From JANYJZ01 sp964523395 (GTDB taxonomy: Bacteria; Bacteroidota; Ignavibacteria; UBA10030; SZUA-254), in NCBI GenBank assembly GCA_964523395.1, contig CAZFXS010000020.1:1-40194 (forward strand): DNA of 40,194 bases, read 5' to 3'. The notes below the pieces were generated by a model. That model did not search any database. It had not been told where the DNA came from and was given only the letters and a program-made list of their open reading frames with translations. Below are positions 6,128-15,696 of this stretch, piece after piece. Positions within the stretch are counted from its first letter, which is position 1. Each line of letters opens with the position of its first letter. Made by a program: the position numbers and the translations under genes.

Positions 6128-9100
6128 TTATTTCAGTAATAGTAATTTTTTCGTAAACGTGTACCCATTCACCTGCATACGGTAAAAGTAAATTCCGCCG
6201 GGAACATTTGCCGCATTCCATTCGGTTTCACCGTACCCCGCCTGCTGGAATTCATCAACAAGTGTTGTTACTTCACGGCCGAGCAGATCGAAGATTTTTA
6301 TGCGAATGCGCCCTTCTTCCGCGAGCGCATACCGTATTACCGTTGAAGGGTTAAACGGATTCGGATAATTCTGATAGAGTGCGAATTCTTTCGGTCGTTC
6401 TGCCGAAAGTGTTGAGACAATAAGAACAGGTTCTGAAATTATTCGTTCAAGGACAATATTTCCTTCCCCGGCGGCAGGTGTCATCGTGCCGTTCAGTTTT
6501 AATCTGACATTCAATCCTTCCGATTGAATATTCCACCGTATCGATAATGGAAAATTAGCAGAAGAAATTCTGACGGGATATTCTTTTCGCACACCTGCTT
6601 CCGTAAATTCCGCAAATGTTCCGCTTGCGAACCGAACGTCAAATACTCCCGATGGGGGTATGGGAGGCAACGTGAACGCTGCATGAACCGGTTTGTGCTC
6701 TTCATTCCCTATATACAGGATTTGTGAATTTCCTGACGCGTCTTCAATAAGGATATTGTCATACCCATCGTGTAAAAATTCAAAACCATTGCTATGCCCT
6801 GCTACAGCAGGAATTGCGTTAGAGGAAAGCACAAGGGTTCCCGATCCTGAGACGTTTACCCAATACCCTTTTCCGGGCTTTATCGTATCGGATACCTGAT
6901 AACCGTTTTCGTATTTGAAGAATGGCGATGCAATGGAACTGCCAAGCGCCGAAATGGAAGAGACGGGGATTGAAGTGGAAAGTGATCCCACCAGATTCCA
7001 TCCATCTTCCACGGCAATGGATTCAGCAACAATCACGGATCCCAGTAACGATTGCGTGTGATCCGCTCCAAACTTCATCCAGTAACCGGCCCCATTCAAT
7101 AAACGCGCACTTGTCTGATACCCGCTGCCGGATATATATGCGTACGCACTACTAACGCCGCCCGGAAAAAGAACAGATACAGAATCATTCGGCACTGCAA
7201 GAGGATTGGATATAATATTCCACCGTGAAGTCAGAGGAACCTCAACAAACATTAATGATCCCTGCTCAATAATAATGGAATAATTTTGATTTCCCGTGCA
7301 TCCGTCCATATCTGTAGCCGTAATCGTGACATCAAATGTATCCGCCACCGATGGCGTTCCGGAAAGATTTCCTGTGGAAGTTAACGTAACACCATTTGGA
7401 AGAATACCCAAAGTCACTGAATATGCATAGGGTGCTTCCCCCCCGTTTGCTGCAACTGTTTCGGCGTATGCATTACCTACAGTACCTATTGAAAGTGAAA
7501 CCGGTAACAATGTAATAACCGGGCATTCCACATTAATCGAATATGATTTACTAGCCGTGCATCCGATACTGTCAGTCACCGTTACAGTAAAATTGAAGGT
7601 TCCTAACGAATCGGGCGTGCCGCTTATCGAGCCATTACTTGCAAGCGTTACACCTGATGGGGTGACACCGGATGTTACCGAATACGTGTATGGTTGTGTT
7701 CCGCCGCTTGCTTTTACGGTGTCAATATATGCAGTTCCTTTTATCCCTGCGGGCAAAGAAGCCGGCGTAACAGAAATTGCAGTGCAATTGATTTGGATTG
7801 CATATGCTTTGTTGCCGGTACAGTTATTTGTATCTGTTGCCGTTACGGTGAAATTGAATGTCCCCGGCGTAGTCGGTGTTCCGGTGAGGGAACCGCCGGA
7901 AGAAAGGGACAAACCATCAGGAAGTGTACCGGTAGTAACATTAAATGTATACGGTCCGGTTCCTCCGCTTGCGGAATTCGTTTGGCTGTACGCAACCCCT
8001 ATCGTGCCATTCGGCAATGTCGCAGGTGAGACCGTAATTACAGGACAAACAACCTGGAGTGTGTATGCTTTGGTTCCTGTACAGTTTGTTGAATCCGTTG
8101 CCTGCACGGTAAAATTTGAAACTCCGAGAGATGTCGGCGTCCCACTCAGCAAACCGGATGCTGACAATGTTATCCCCGCCGGTAATGAACCCGTTATAAC
8201 AGAATATGTATATGGAGTTGAACCTCCGGTTGCGGTTACTTGTTGTGAATACACCGCATTAAGAACTGCATCAGGCAATGTCGTTGGGGAAATTGTGATT
8301 GTCGGACAGGCAAGGACGGTGAGATTGATTGAACCTGAACCGCTCCGTAATTCCGCATCATTCACAGTCAATGGTAATATTTTCAAGCCCGGTGTTGCGA
8401 GAAGAGGCACTGTTGCCTGATACGAGAAAACATTGTCGCCCGGGATTTGATCACCGTTAGTCGCGTTATCAAAAAATGTTTGGGTCGCCGACCCGCCGAT
8501 ATTGGTAAGATCTCCCGCAACAGTAATCCCCGAGCTTGCGGGATTTGTTCCCGGTGTTATTGTAGCAGTTAGCAACGAGGTGTTTCCGACAATAACAGAT
8601 GACGGTGTAGCGGCACCGGCAACTGACGGATTGGTTGGTGAGGCAGAGCCATTTGGCGTAAGAGAAAAATCATCGACGGAGAGGCCGTCATCCGAACCAG
8701 TCGGATTTGCATCAACCCATCGGATATAAAATGTTGATCCTGTTGTAATCGAAAGCCCTGTCAGTGTTGAACTAACAGCAGTACGGTATGTTGATGTGTT
8801 TCCATCCCTGGCTCCGGCGGCACCTGAAGTATCAGGTGTTCTGAAATACAATTGTGTATACGGCGTCCATGCCCCGGTCGTCAGACTTGTTGCATCAAAA
8901 CTTAGCTGGAAAAAGAGTGAGTCAAATCTATTCCGCGTTCCTAATCTCCACTCTTCACCGGTGTAAGAAATTGCAAGCGAAGTAATCGTAGCACCGGTGT
9001 TGTTTAAGAAATTTGCTCCGATAATGGGATTCAGGCTACCGCTCTGCAACCCGCCAAATGCTCTGTCAGACGCCGATGTAGTACCGTAACTGTATGTATT

Positions 9101-12031
9101 GCCACTGTTTGCTGAACCGTTATCTGCTGCGTACGTTGTATTTTGATTACTCCCGGATTCACTGAATAACCATCCTGTCGGAAGCGTACTTGACGTCCCG
9201 CTATTTGCAAGGGTATTGAAATCCTGTGTATAAGCCGATCCTAATGTCGTCAGTATAATAGTGTTTGCACCGCTGTTAATGGTGAGTGAATATGCCTGAT
9301 TGCCGGTACAGCTTGCCGCGTCAGTCGCAGTTACTGTAAACGACGATGATCCTGACGAAGCAGGTGTTCCCGAAAGAACCCCTCCGGAAGAAAGCGATAA
9401 CCCTGACGGAAGCGATCCCGACGTAACAGCATAGGTATATGGTGCCGTTCCGCCGCTCGCAGTAATCGTTTGATTATAACTGATACCCGCTGTACCGTTT
9501 GGAAGAGTTGAAGGCGAGAGTGTAATCGCGGGACAAATTGTTACAGAATACGCACGGTTACCTGTGCATGAAGTCGCATCCGTAGCTGTCACGGTGAACG
9601 AATAATTTCCCTGCGTTGTCGGCGTTCCTGTAATTGCGCCACCCGATGAAAGCGAAAGTCCGGAAGGAAGCGAACCTGATGTTACTGCGTGCGTATACGG
9701 ACTTGTCCCGCCACTCGAAGTAATTGTCTGGTTATATGCTGTCCCCACATTACCGCCGGGAAGCGAGGTCGGTGCAAGTGTAATGGCCGGGCACCCGGTA
9801 ATAGTAAGAGAGTAGGCACGATTTCCGGTACAACTACTGTCGTCTGTTGCAGTGACTGTAAAGTTAAATGTTCCGTTAATCGCCGGGGTACCCGAAAGCA
9901 GCCCGCCCCCTGAAAGCGACACACCGGAAGGAAGCGATCCCGAAGTTACAGCGTATGTATATGGAGCTGTTCCACCACTCGCAGTAATAGATTGATTATA
10001 AGATGAACCGACAGAACCTGAGGATAAACTTGAAGGTGATAGTGTTATTGTCGGACAACTTGATGGCGAAATCGTGAGAATCCCTGTTGCGCTTGTTGCT
10101 ATCTGCCCGTCGGGATTGGTGATTGTTACAGTCCTCGCACTTGTTGTTGCACCGGCACTGATGCTTATATTCAATGTCACGCTTGTCGGACTTGTAAATG
10201 TTACGTTGTTCACCGTAACTCCTCCGCCGTTGACCGCGGCAGAAATACGGTTTGTATATCCGGCTCCTGGGTCAAAGAAACCGGTTCCACCGGACGATGT
10301 ACCTGTTATTGTAACATTAACATTAGAAGTACCTGCTGCCACACTTGGTGGGGATGCTGATGACGGCGCGACCGGGAGCGGTGCCCTCAGTTGAGTAACA
10401 CGCATTCCCCATGAATTTGTCGCATTGCAATACTCCTGGAATGTCCACATCGTCATGTCATCGTTCGGATCGACGACGGTTTGTGAATAATCTCCCCACC
10501 GCTGAGGTCCGCTTGTTTCGGCATTGTACGCAGTGGAACTCACCTGGGCAAGCGTTGCACTTTGGGTTGTTCCGGCCGCATCACTGTATAGTCTGCCGGC
10601 CACAGAAACTCCCGCAAAATCTACGGCGCTCGCATAACTTGAGCCAAGGGCCATATGTCCCTGACCTGACATTGCAACGCTTGGTATCCAAAATCCCCTT
10701 GGATTAGAAGCGGCAGGATCATAAAGCGTACCCGACTGAAATAGTGTCGGGGTTGTAGTAAGATTTCTAATTTCATACCACCGTGAGCCGTTACGGCCGC
10801 CAGCAGTTGCAACCCCGGAAGAGTTGACAGATATAGCATGTGCAGTCCAAAGACTGGCAATACCAGTCAGCTTATTTTTCTTGAGCTGTGCCGCAAAGAG
10901 ACGGTCATCCAACCCATCAAGCGTTCGGGTACCGATCATTCCTGAATGAACCTGGTTCTCGGGATAAATTGTGGTCGGAACAGTGATTGTTAAGCTTGAA
11001 GAGATTGATGGCGTTCCCCCCGGATTCGAAACCCGAATAACATCCAGTTGAGAGAAAACAAGAAAATCTACACCAATAAAGTAGCCTTCCGTGGCGGTCG
11101 CATCATCGTTATCAACTCCCTGTGGAGTCCAAGGGCCTGTTGTCGATCCATTGGTCAATTGCCGAAACGCAGTTACAACCAAAGAGCCTGTAAGAAGTGC
11201 TGACTTTCGCACGACAAATCCTGTCGTTCCCACGACAGAAGTCCCGGCAGAGTTAAAAACATTTACGCCGATATATAAAGCATTCGCGTCAACCCCAAGT
11301 GTCGGATAATCCGCAAAACCGTTCGTGTCCGAATTAGGTGATGTCCCGACGGCATTATGACTGAACTGGTAAAACGTAAAACTTGATGTACTCGTAATAA
11401 TAGAATCCGAGCTGACTGCAATTAATATCCGATTATTGGAAGACGCCGTATTAATGATAACAAGAAACCAGCGTTTGGAAATTCTGTCATACCGGACATG
11501 CGGATCGCTTACACCCTGTCCGTTGCGGACTGAGGTCCAAAACACCTCATCAGTAACATTAAACGCTCCTGCCGAACCATCTTTGTTGAATACTTTGATA
11601 CGGCCATTCGTATGGCCAACGATTTGCGTTGGGCCGACATCTCCCATACAATCGGGGGGAACATATGGTGATTCAGACGCCTGAATTGCGAGAAAATTTG
11701 TTCCAACGCTTTGGGGGTTCAGGAAGGTTTGCTTTTCATTAGAAGTTCTTGTCTTGTCAATCGCGGGCCAGCTTTCCGCTGCCGGTGCCACCGGATTTTG
11801 TTTCGGATAAGGGCGAAGTGTCGGTTCTTCTTTTTTATCCTTTAATCCTGAAAACGGTTTAACCGGCTGAAGGTTTTGACGAATGATAATTTCACGGACT
11901 GTTTCTGTAATACCCGGCGATCCGGTCCATGGAATTCCGGGAATTTCGTCAGCAGACGTCTGCGCAAATAGCGACGAATAAACACACAATGATACAATAG
12001 TTAAAAAGAAAAAGTAGAAATATCTATTCAT
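6128..12031 (-). CDS. Giant secreted protein with Ig-like (He_PIG) repeats and T9SS sorting domain
   Basis: This 1967-residue protein begins with a signal peptide (about 1-23, ending LFAQ). An N-terminal block of about 120-550 looks like a beta-propeller (DPHVRYDRISKRWFLVIIN, DYPTLGVDANALYIG). Seven He_PIG-type Ig-like repeats of about 85 residues follow, each with the pattern 'C-P-x-I-T-x-x-P...Y-x-Q...A-S-G-G-T-x-P-Y-T-Y...G-S-L-P-S-G'. Three are in one run from about 659 and four in a second run, separated by a beta-rich insert that starts SAYTQDFNTLANSG. Then comes a GWN/GYWVK domain and, in the last 85 residues, a T9SS sorting domain (FALYQNYPNPFNP...KKLLLLK). It should be exported through the outer membrane and displayed or released. 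Its ligand is unknown; the architecture suggests a large adhesin or binding protein rather than an enzyme. Confidence 0.93.
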   Translation of the reverse strand: MNRYFYFFFLTIVSLCVYSSLFAQTSADEIPGIPWTGSPGITETVREIIIRQNLQPVKPFSGLKDKKEEPTLRPYPKQNPVAPAAESWPAIDKTRTSNEKQTFLNPQSVGTNFLAIQASESPYVPPDCMGDVGPTQIVGHTNGRIKVFNKDGSAGAFNVTDEVFWTSVRNGQGVSDPHVRYDRISKRWFLVIINTASSNNRILIAVSSDSIITSTSSFTFYQFSHNAVGTSPNSDTNGFADYPTLGVDANALYIGVNVFNSAGTSVVGTTGFVVRKSALLTGSLVVTAFRQLTNGSTTGPWTPQGVDNDDATATEGYFIGVDFLVFSQLDVIRVSNPGGTPSISSSLTITVPTTIYPENQVHSGMIGTRTLDGLDDRLFAAQLKKNKLTGIASLWTAHAISVNSSGVATAGGRNGSRWYEIRNLTTTPTLFQSGTLYDPAASNPRGFWIPSVAMSGQGHMALGSSYASAVDFAGVSVAGRLYSDAAGTTQSATLAQVSSTAYNAETSGPQRWGDYSQTVVDPNDDMTMWTFQEYCNATNSWGMRVTQLRAPLPVAPSSASPPSVAAGTSNVNVTITGTSSGGTGFFDPGAGYTNRISAAVNGGGVTVNNVTFTSPTSVTLNISISAGATTSARTVTITNPDGQIATSATGILTISPSSCPTITLSPSSLSSGSVGSSYNQSITASGGTAPYTYAVTSGSLPSGVSLSGGGLLSGTPAINGTFNFTVTATDDSSCTGNRAYSLTITGCPAITLAPTSLPGGNVGTAYNQTITSSGGTSPYTHAVTSGSLPSGLSLSSGGAITGTPTTQGNYSFTVTATDATSCTGNRAYSVTICPAITLSPSTLPNGTAGISYNQTITASGGTAPYTYAVTSGSLPSGLSLSSGGVLSGTPASSGSSSFTVTATDAASCTGNQAYSLTINSGANTIILTTLGSAYTQDFNTLANSGTSSTLPTGWLFSESGSNQNTTYAADNGSANSGNTYSYGTTSASDRAFGGLQSGSLNPIIGANFLNNTGATITSLAISYTGEEWRLGTRNRFDSLFFQLSFDATSLTTGAWTPYTQLYFRTPDTSGAAGARDGNTSTYRTAVSSTLTGLSITTGSTFYIRWVDANPTGSDDGLSVDDFSLTPNGSASPTNPSVAGAATPSSVIVGNTSLLTATITPGTNPASSGITVAGDLTNIGGSATQTFFDNATNGDQIPGDNVFSYQATVPLLATPGLKILPLTVNDAELRSGSGSINLTVLACPTITISPTTLPDAVLNAVYSQQVTATGGSTPYTYSVITGSLPAGITLSASGLLSGTPTSLGVSNFTVQATDSTNCTGTKAYTLQVVCPVITVSPATLPNGTIGVAYSQTNSASGGTGPYTFNVTTGTLPDGLSLSSGGSLTGTPTTPGTFNFTVTATDTNNCTGNKAYAIQINCTAISVTPASLPAGIKGTAYIDTVKASGGTQPYTYSVTSGVTPSGVTLASNGSISGTPDSLGTFNFTVTVTDSIGCTASKSYSINVECPVITLLPVSLSIGTVGNAYAETVAANGGEAPYAYSVTLGILPNGVTLTSTGNLSGTPSVADTFDVTITATDMDGCTGNQNYSIIIEQGSLMFVEVPLTSRWNIISNPLAVPNDSVSVLFPGGVSSAYAYISGSGYQTSARLLNGAGYWMKFGADHTQSLLGSVIVAESIAVEDGWNLVGSLSTSIPVSSISALGSSIASPFFKYENGYQVSDTIKPGKGYWVNVSGSGTLVLSSNAIPAVAGHSNGFEFLHDGYDNILIEDASGNSQILYIGNEEHKPVHAAFTLPPIPPSGVFDVRFASGTFAEFTEAGVRKEYPVRISSANFPLSIRWNIQSEGLNVRLKLNGTMTPAAGEGNIVLERIISEPVLIVSTLSAERPKEFALYQNYPNPFNPSTVIRYALAEEGRIRIKIFDLLGREVTTLVDEFQQAGYGETEWNAANVPGGIYFYRMQVNGYTFTKKLLLLK

Positions 12032-12258
12032 GGAATCCCCGAAGAAAATGGCATGAGCACTTCAATAACTGAACGTGCTAGTATAGGCAGTTTGATATAG
12101 TGAAGTAACAGCTCTTTCCGTAAAAATAAAGTAGGTAAAGGTACAGAATTGTCACCCCTTTTTCAAGCTATTTTGAGTCTTCTAATGATTATCTAATAAA
12201 ACTCAAAAAATTACTCCTCAAATTACGCAGTTAATTACTCTTCATATGGTTGCAAATA

Positions 12259-12292
12259 AAATGCTCCGTCATTCTATGAACGACGGAGCATT
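12259..12292 (-). terminator. Intrinsic terminator after the pirin gene
   Basis: Arms AATGCTCCGTC (12260-12270) and GACGGAGCATT (12282-12292) pair perfectly. On the - strand the stem runs into TTTATTT. It begins 18 bases past the pirin stop and so ends the redox gene row. The rest of 12032-12258 is the upstream region of the giant gene, where I see no convincing promoter. Confidence 0.8.
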
Positions 12293-12310
12293 AATGACAA
12301 CAATAGATAC

Positions 12311-13216
12311 TTATCGACCTTTAATAAACGTACCCATGTGAAGCTCCGCATACGCTTGCCGAAGTTCTTCCTGTGTATTCATCACAATCGGGCCACGCCA
12401 CGCCACCGGTTCTTGTAACGGTTGTCCGGATACCAGCAAAAATCGGATACCATTTTCTCCTGCCTGCACAACCACTTCATCACCTCTGTCGAAAAGAACC
12501 AATGATCTGTTGCCGGTAAATTCATACTTCTCGCCTTCGTCAGATCCGACCTGGTCGGTACGAACCGGCCGCGGATTTGAAGCATCGCGGAACGAACCGG
12601 ATCCTTCAAAGACATACGCAAAGGCGTGACGTGATGTCTCGACCGGAAGTACCTTACGTTTTCCCGCTGGCACCCAGACATCAAGATACTGCGGATCTGC
12701 GGCAACGCCTTCCACCGGACCACTTTTTCCCCAGAACGCTCCGGAGATAATCCGGACATGCGTTCCGTCGTCATCCGTCACTTCAGAGATTTCCTTCGAT
12801 GGGATATCCTGGTACCGCGGCTTCGTCATCTTTAATGATCGTGGCAAATTCGCCCAAAGCTGAAAGCCATGCATTCTTCCTTTTGCATCGCCATGCGGCA
12901 TTTCCTGATGAAGGATTCCGCTTCCAGCGGTCATCCATTGAACATCTCCCGCGCCCATTGTCCCGCGATTACCCAGGCTGTCGCCATGCTCAACATTTCC
13001 CGCGAGTACATACGTAATCGTTTCAATGCCGCGATGCGGGTGCCAGGGAAATCCTGCCAGATAATCTTCAGGATGTTCATTTCGAAAATCGTCAAACAGC
13101 AAAAACGGATCGAATTCCTCCGTTTGCCCAAACCCAAACGCGCGCCGTAATTTTACGCCAGCACCTTCCAGCGTAGGAGTCGATTGAATAATTTCTTTTA
13201 CCGGTCGTATTGACAT
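12311..13216 (-). CDS. Pirin family protein
   Basis: This 301-residue bicupin has typical pirin length. The N-terminal cupin metal site is intact: HPHRGIET gives His59 and His61, and ILHQEMP gives His103 and Glu105. The conserved start of pirin (GAGVKLRRAFGF...DPFLLFDDFR) is present. Bacterial pirins of this kind bind a single iron or similar metal and several have quercetin 2,3-dioxygenase activity; a redox-sensing role is also proposed for the family. It is the last gene of a same-strand row with redox proteins, 44 bases after the mono-cluster protein gene, and is followed by a terminator. The exact substrate cannot be told. Confidence 0.94.
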   Translation of the reverse strand: MSIRPVKEIIQSTPTLEGAGVKLRRAFGFGQTEEFDPFLLFDDFRNEHPEDYLAGFPWHPHRGIETITYVLAGNVEHGDSLGNRGTMGAGDVQWMTAGSGILHQEMPHGDAKGRMHGFQLWANLPRSLKMTKPRYQDIPSKEISEVTDDDGTHVRIISGAFWGKSGPVEGVAADPQYLDVWVPAGKRKVLPVETSRHAFAYVFEGSGSFRDASNPRPVRTDQVGSDEGEKYEFTGNRSLVLFDRGDEVVVQAGENGIRFLLVSGQPLQEPVAWRGPIVMNTQEELRQAYAELHMGTFIKGR

Positions 13217-13260
13217 ACATTTCTCTCTTTCTTCTATCGTATCATGTTACTTGATAACCT

Positions 13261-13503
13261 TTACTTGTCTAAATCCTGTTTACTCTCGTCTATCTCCAAA
13301 CTTAACGCTCCAGACGGACATCGTTTTACTTGTTGAATGATACGGTCATTCGATGCACCTTCCATATTTATCCATGGCCGCTTCAGAGGATTGAACACCT
13401 CAAGCAATTCTGAAGCACAAATACCTGAATGTATACAGATATGCGGTTTCCAGACAACGGTAACATTCTCTTTTGAATACCTTTTTGTGATTTGTTTTTC
13501 CAT
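13261..13503 (-). CDS. YjdI-like (4Fe-4S) mono-cluster protein
   Basis: This 80-residue protein matches the divergent 4Fe-4S mono-cluster domain (Fer4_19) of YjdI-type proteins. Cysteine pattern: HICIHSGICASEL at about 22-34, then CPSGAL at 61-66 with the proline-glycine context of a cluster-binding loop. It has fewer cysteines than a true two-cluster ferredoxin. It is encoded ten bases after the FMN reductase gene, so co-translation with a flavin partner is plausible, and it could carry electrons. No clear Shine-Dalgarno sequence is seen. Confidence 0.86.
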   Translation of the reverse strand: MEKQITKRYSKENVTVVWKPHICIHSGICASELLEVFNPLKRPWINMEGASNDRIIQQVKRCPSGALSLEIDESKQDLDK

Positions 13504-13513
13504 ATCGTTTGTT

Positions 13514-14170
13514 TTATTCTACCCTGTCTGTAACCGGATCCGGTTTCTCACCCAGGAACTCTACCCACGCTTTCTTCATACACGGATAATTTTTTGCTGC
13601 TTCAACAAGGCTCATAAAAGCAACAATAGTGTCGTCAAATCGTTTCGCAAGAACAGGATTGGCTATAGCCCCTTCGGCTGTAAATGCCTGATGCGCCATC
13701 GCCAATGAAAACATATCGGGAAATACTCTTGCGCCTAAATGTTCAAGCGGCATGCGCAACGACCAGAGTCCGCGATTACCGCCTGCCATGGAAGGTGAAG
13801 CGGACATTAATAAACCATGACGCTCATTAAACGGCTGGGGACGATACCGTGATACCCAATCAATCGCATTCTTGATAAGCCCCGGCATCGAACCATTGTA
13901 CTCTGGCGACGAAATTATAAATGCGTCATTTGCAAGCAATCGGTTGCGAAATTCTTCGGCGCCTTTTGGGTGCTGATTATTCACTTCCAAATCCTGGTTA
14001 AAGGATGGAACATCAAATTCTTTCATATCCGCGAAATCAACTTTGCCCCCGTGCCGCTCTATCGTATTCGCCACAAGCTTTGCCAGACGGGTGTTCAGGG
14101 AATCTGATCTCATCGCCGCAGAAAACACAAGAAAACGTAATTCGTGGTTCACTTTATCTGACTGGTTCAT
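13514..14170 (-). CDS. NAD(P)H-dependent FMN reductase (flavodoxin-like fold)
   Basis: This 218-residue cytoplasmic flavoprotein belongs to the NADPH-dependent FMN/quinone reductase family. The phosphate-binding loop is AAMRSDSLNTRLAK at about 18-31, and the isoalloxazine-binding motif is SPEYNGSMPGLIKNAIDW near 88-105. Such enzymes reduce FMN, quinones or azo compounds with NAD(P)H. The ATG has no strong ribosome-binding site, and a hairpin (14210-14237) lies just upstream, between this gene and that for YceI. It is in the same row as pirin and the mono-cluster protein. Confidence 0.92.
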   Translation of the reverse strand: MNQSDKVNHELRFLVFSAAMRSDSLNTRLAKLVANTIERHGGKVDFADMKEFDVPSFNQDLEVNNQHPKGAEEFRNRLLANDAFIISSPEYNGSMPGLIKNAIDWVSRYRPQPFNERHGLLMSASPSMAGGNRGLWSLRMPLEHLGARVFPDMFSLAMAHQAFTAEGAIANPVLAKRFDDTIVAFMSLVEAAKNYPCMKKAWVEFLGEKPDPVTDRVE

Positions 14171-14209
14171 ATGAATTAATGATGGAGGCTTTTCCTATAC
14201 TTTTACGTA

Positions 14210-14237
14210 TACCGGAGCGACCGCAGCCGCTCCGGTA
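14210..14237. other. Hairpin between the YceI and FMN reductase genes
   Basis: Ten-base arms TACCGGAGCG (14210-14219) and CGCTCCGGTA (14228-14237) pair perfectly around an eight-base loop. No T-run follows on the - strand, so it may stabilise the upstream mRNA or attenuate rather than terminate. Confidence 0.6.
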
Positions 14238-14249
14238 CACCGTAATTAA

Positions 14250-14843
14250 CTATGAAGTCTTTTCTTTTGCAAATTCCAGGTTTAGTACAATCGTCACATC
14301 TTTACCAACCACTGCACCACCGGCTTCTGTCATTGCGTTCCATTTTAAGCCATATTCAAGTCGGTTAATGACGGTCGTGGCTTTAAAACCAGCCTTCGTA
14401 TTCCCCCACGGATCGTTTGTTGTGCCACCATACACGACGTTGAACACAACACGCTTTGTGACGTCACGGATTGTCAGATCGCCTTCCAGCTTATAGTTTT
14501 TATCATCAACCTTTTTCCATGAAATGCCTTCGAATGTCATTGCGGAAAATTTTTCAGCATTGAAAAAATCATCCGATTTCAAATGCTTATCACGCATTTC
14601 ATTTTCTGTATTGATGCTGTTTACATCAACCGAAAAACTGACGCTTGCGTCTGTAAAATCCGGCTTCGAGGATTCCAACTTTCCCGAAAATGCCTTGAAG
14701 CTTCCTTCCACTTCAGATATGATCAGATGCGTTACGGAAAACTTAACGTTGGAATGAGCGTTGTCGAGCTTCCATGTTGTTTGGGCGATAACCCCTGTGG
14801 CTATAATTGCTGTTGCGATTGCTACCATCATTACTTTTTTCAT
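14250..14843 (-). CDS. YceI family periplasmic protein
   Basis: Starting at the ATG of 14843, which has AGGAGA six bases upstream, this is a 197-residue protein with a signal peptide (1-20, ending VIAQ) and one YceI lipocalin-like domain. Family landmarks are WKLDNAHSNVKFSVTHLIIS, FSVDVNSINTENEMRDKHLKSDDFF and a C-terminal GKDVTIVLNLE. YceI domains bind polyprenoid or other long amphiphilic lipids in a beta-barrel, and the genes are often induced by stress. An upstream in-frame GTG or ATG extension to 14927 is possible but lacks a ribosome-binding site and would bury the signal peptide. Confidence 0.94.
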   Translation of the reverse strand: MKKVMMVAIATAIIATGVIAQTTWKLDNAHSNVKFSVTHLIISEVEGSFKAFSGKLESSKPDFTDASVSFSVDVNSINTENEMRDKHLKSDDFFNAEKFSAMTFEGISWKKVDDKNYKLEGDLTIRDVTKRVVFNVVYGGTTNDPWGNTKAGFKATTVINRLEYGLKWNAMTEAGGAVVGKDVTIVLNLEFAKEKTS

Positions 14844-14899
14844 GACATATCTCCTGATTATTATATATGTGAATGTATATTTACTTTTAATAATTTTTT

Positions 14900-15562
14900 T
14901 TATGCTGCCTGATGGAGAATTTTCCATCCCGCATACCAGTTATAGTTATTGCGCATTGAAATTCCGATGAGCAACACCATCATTTGCTCCAGCACTCTGC
15001 TTGCTTTAAGTTTGCCCGCATGTACCGGGTTAAAACCTGCGTCCCTGACAAGCTCGCTCACCGTTACAACTGCCTCATCATCATCTCCGGCAACAAACGA
15101 ATCTGCAGGGATGCCGCCGATACGCGGCGCATTAAAGTCAGCCGCAAATGTCGTGTTGAACGCTTTCACGATTTTTGCGTCGGGAAGAAGTTTTGCCAGT
15201 TCTTCCGCTGCACTGGTTGAAGGATCTGTGAGAAGCCCGTCATATGTTTCGTTCAACGGATTTGCAATACTGACAACGATCTTGCCAGTCACCACGTCTT
15301 TAATCCTCCCGGCAACTTCCGCCTGAGACTGATACCACACTGCGGGAATAATAATATCAGCTTCCCAGCTTGCTTCGTGCAAACAATCGAGAGTTTCGAC
15401 TTCTGCGTTGCCATACTTTTCATTAATTTCTCTGGCAATTTCTTTTATTTTTACTGAATCCTGGTCAGCTAACAAGAGCCGGTATCCCGCATGTCCAAGA
15501 TTTTTGGCAATGCTTGATCCCATGCTTCCGCCCGCTCCAATAATTGCTATTGTTTTTTTCAT
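14900..15562 (-). CDS. NAD(P)-binding reductase, F420-dependent NADP oxidoreductase-like (NpdG fold)
   Basis: This 220-residue protein starts at the ATG of 15562, with GGAAAGGG upstream. It opens with a Rossmann motif IGAGGSMGSSIAKNLG at about 8-23 and continues as the pfam F420_oxidored type domain, with IIPAVWYQSQAEV, VSIANPL and VKAFNTTFA motifs. Proteins of this family in organisms without F420 are usually annotated only as NAD(P)-binding proteins, and this lineage is not known for F420, so the cofactor and substrate are uncertain. It lies between the Crp/Fnr regulator and yceI on the same strand. Confidence 0.85.
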   Translation of the reverse strand: MKKTIAIIGAGGSMGSSIAKNLGHAGYRLLLADQDSVKIKEIAREINEKYGNAEVETLDCLHEASWEADIIIPAVWYQSQAEVAGRIKDVVTGKIVVSIANPLNETYDGLLTDPSTSAAEELAKLLPDAKIVKAFNTTFAADFNAPRIGGIPADSFVAGDDDEAVVTVSELVRDAGFNPVHAGKLKASRVLEQMMVLLIGISMRNNYNWYAGWKILHQAA

Positions 15563-15696
15563 TGTTGTACCCTTTCCAGTGACGATAAATAAATTACACT
15601 TCAAAGATACAACGGCATGCCGTTGTTTCCATTGATGCGGGTTAGGAAAACGAATTGATCTATGTTAAGAAGATGAGGAGGTACAGCCCGAGACGG

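Noticed and set aside
5952..6221. 89-residue frame on the - strand containing an SRSQFVTL-like string, as if a broken second ORF6N gene
   Set aside because: The similarity to ORF6N is confined to the shared palindrome; the rest does not match the domain, and its start overlaps the giant gene. I treat it as the palindrome only, not a pseudogene.
7557..8420. 287-residue frame on the + strand
   Set aside because: It is the antisense of the He_PIG repeat codons of the giant gene. It owes its length to repetitive, stop-poor reverse frames and has no signal, motif or ribosome-binding site.
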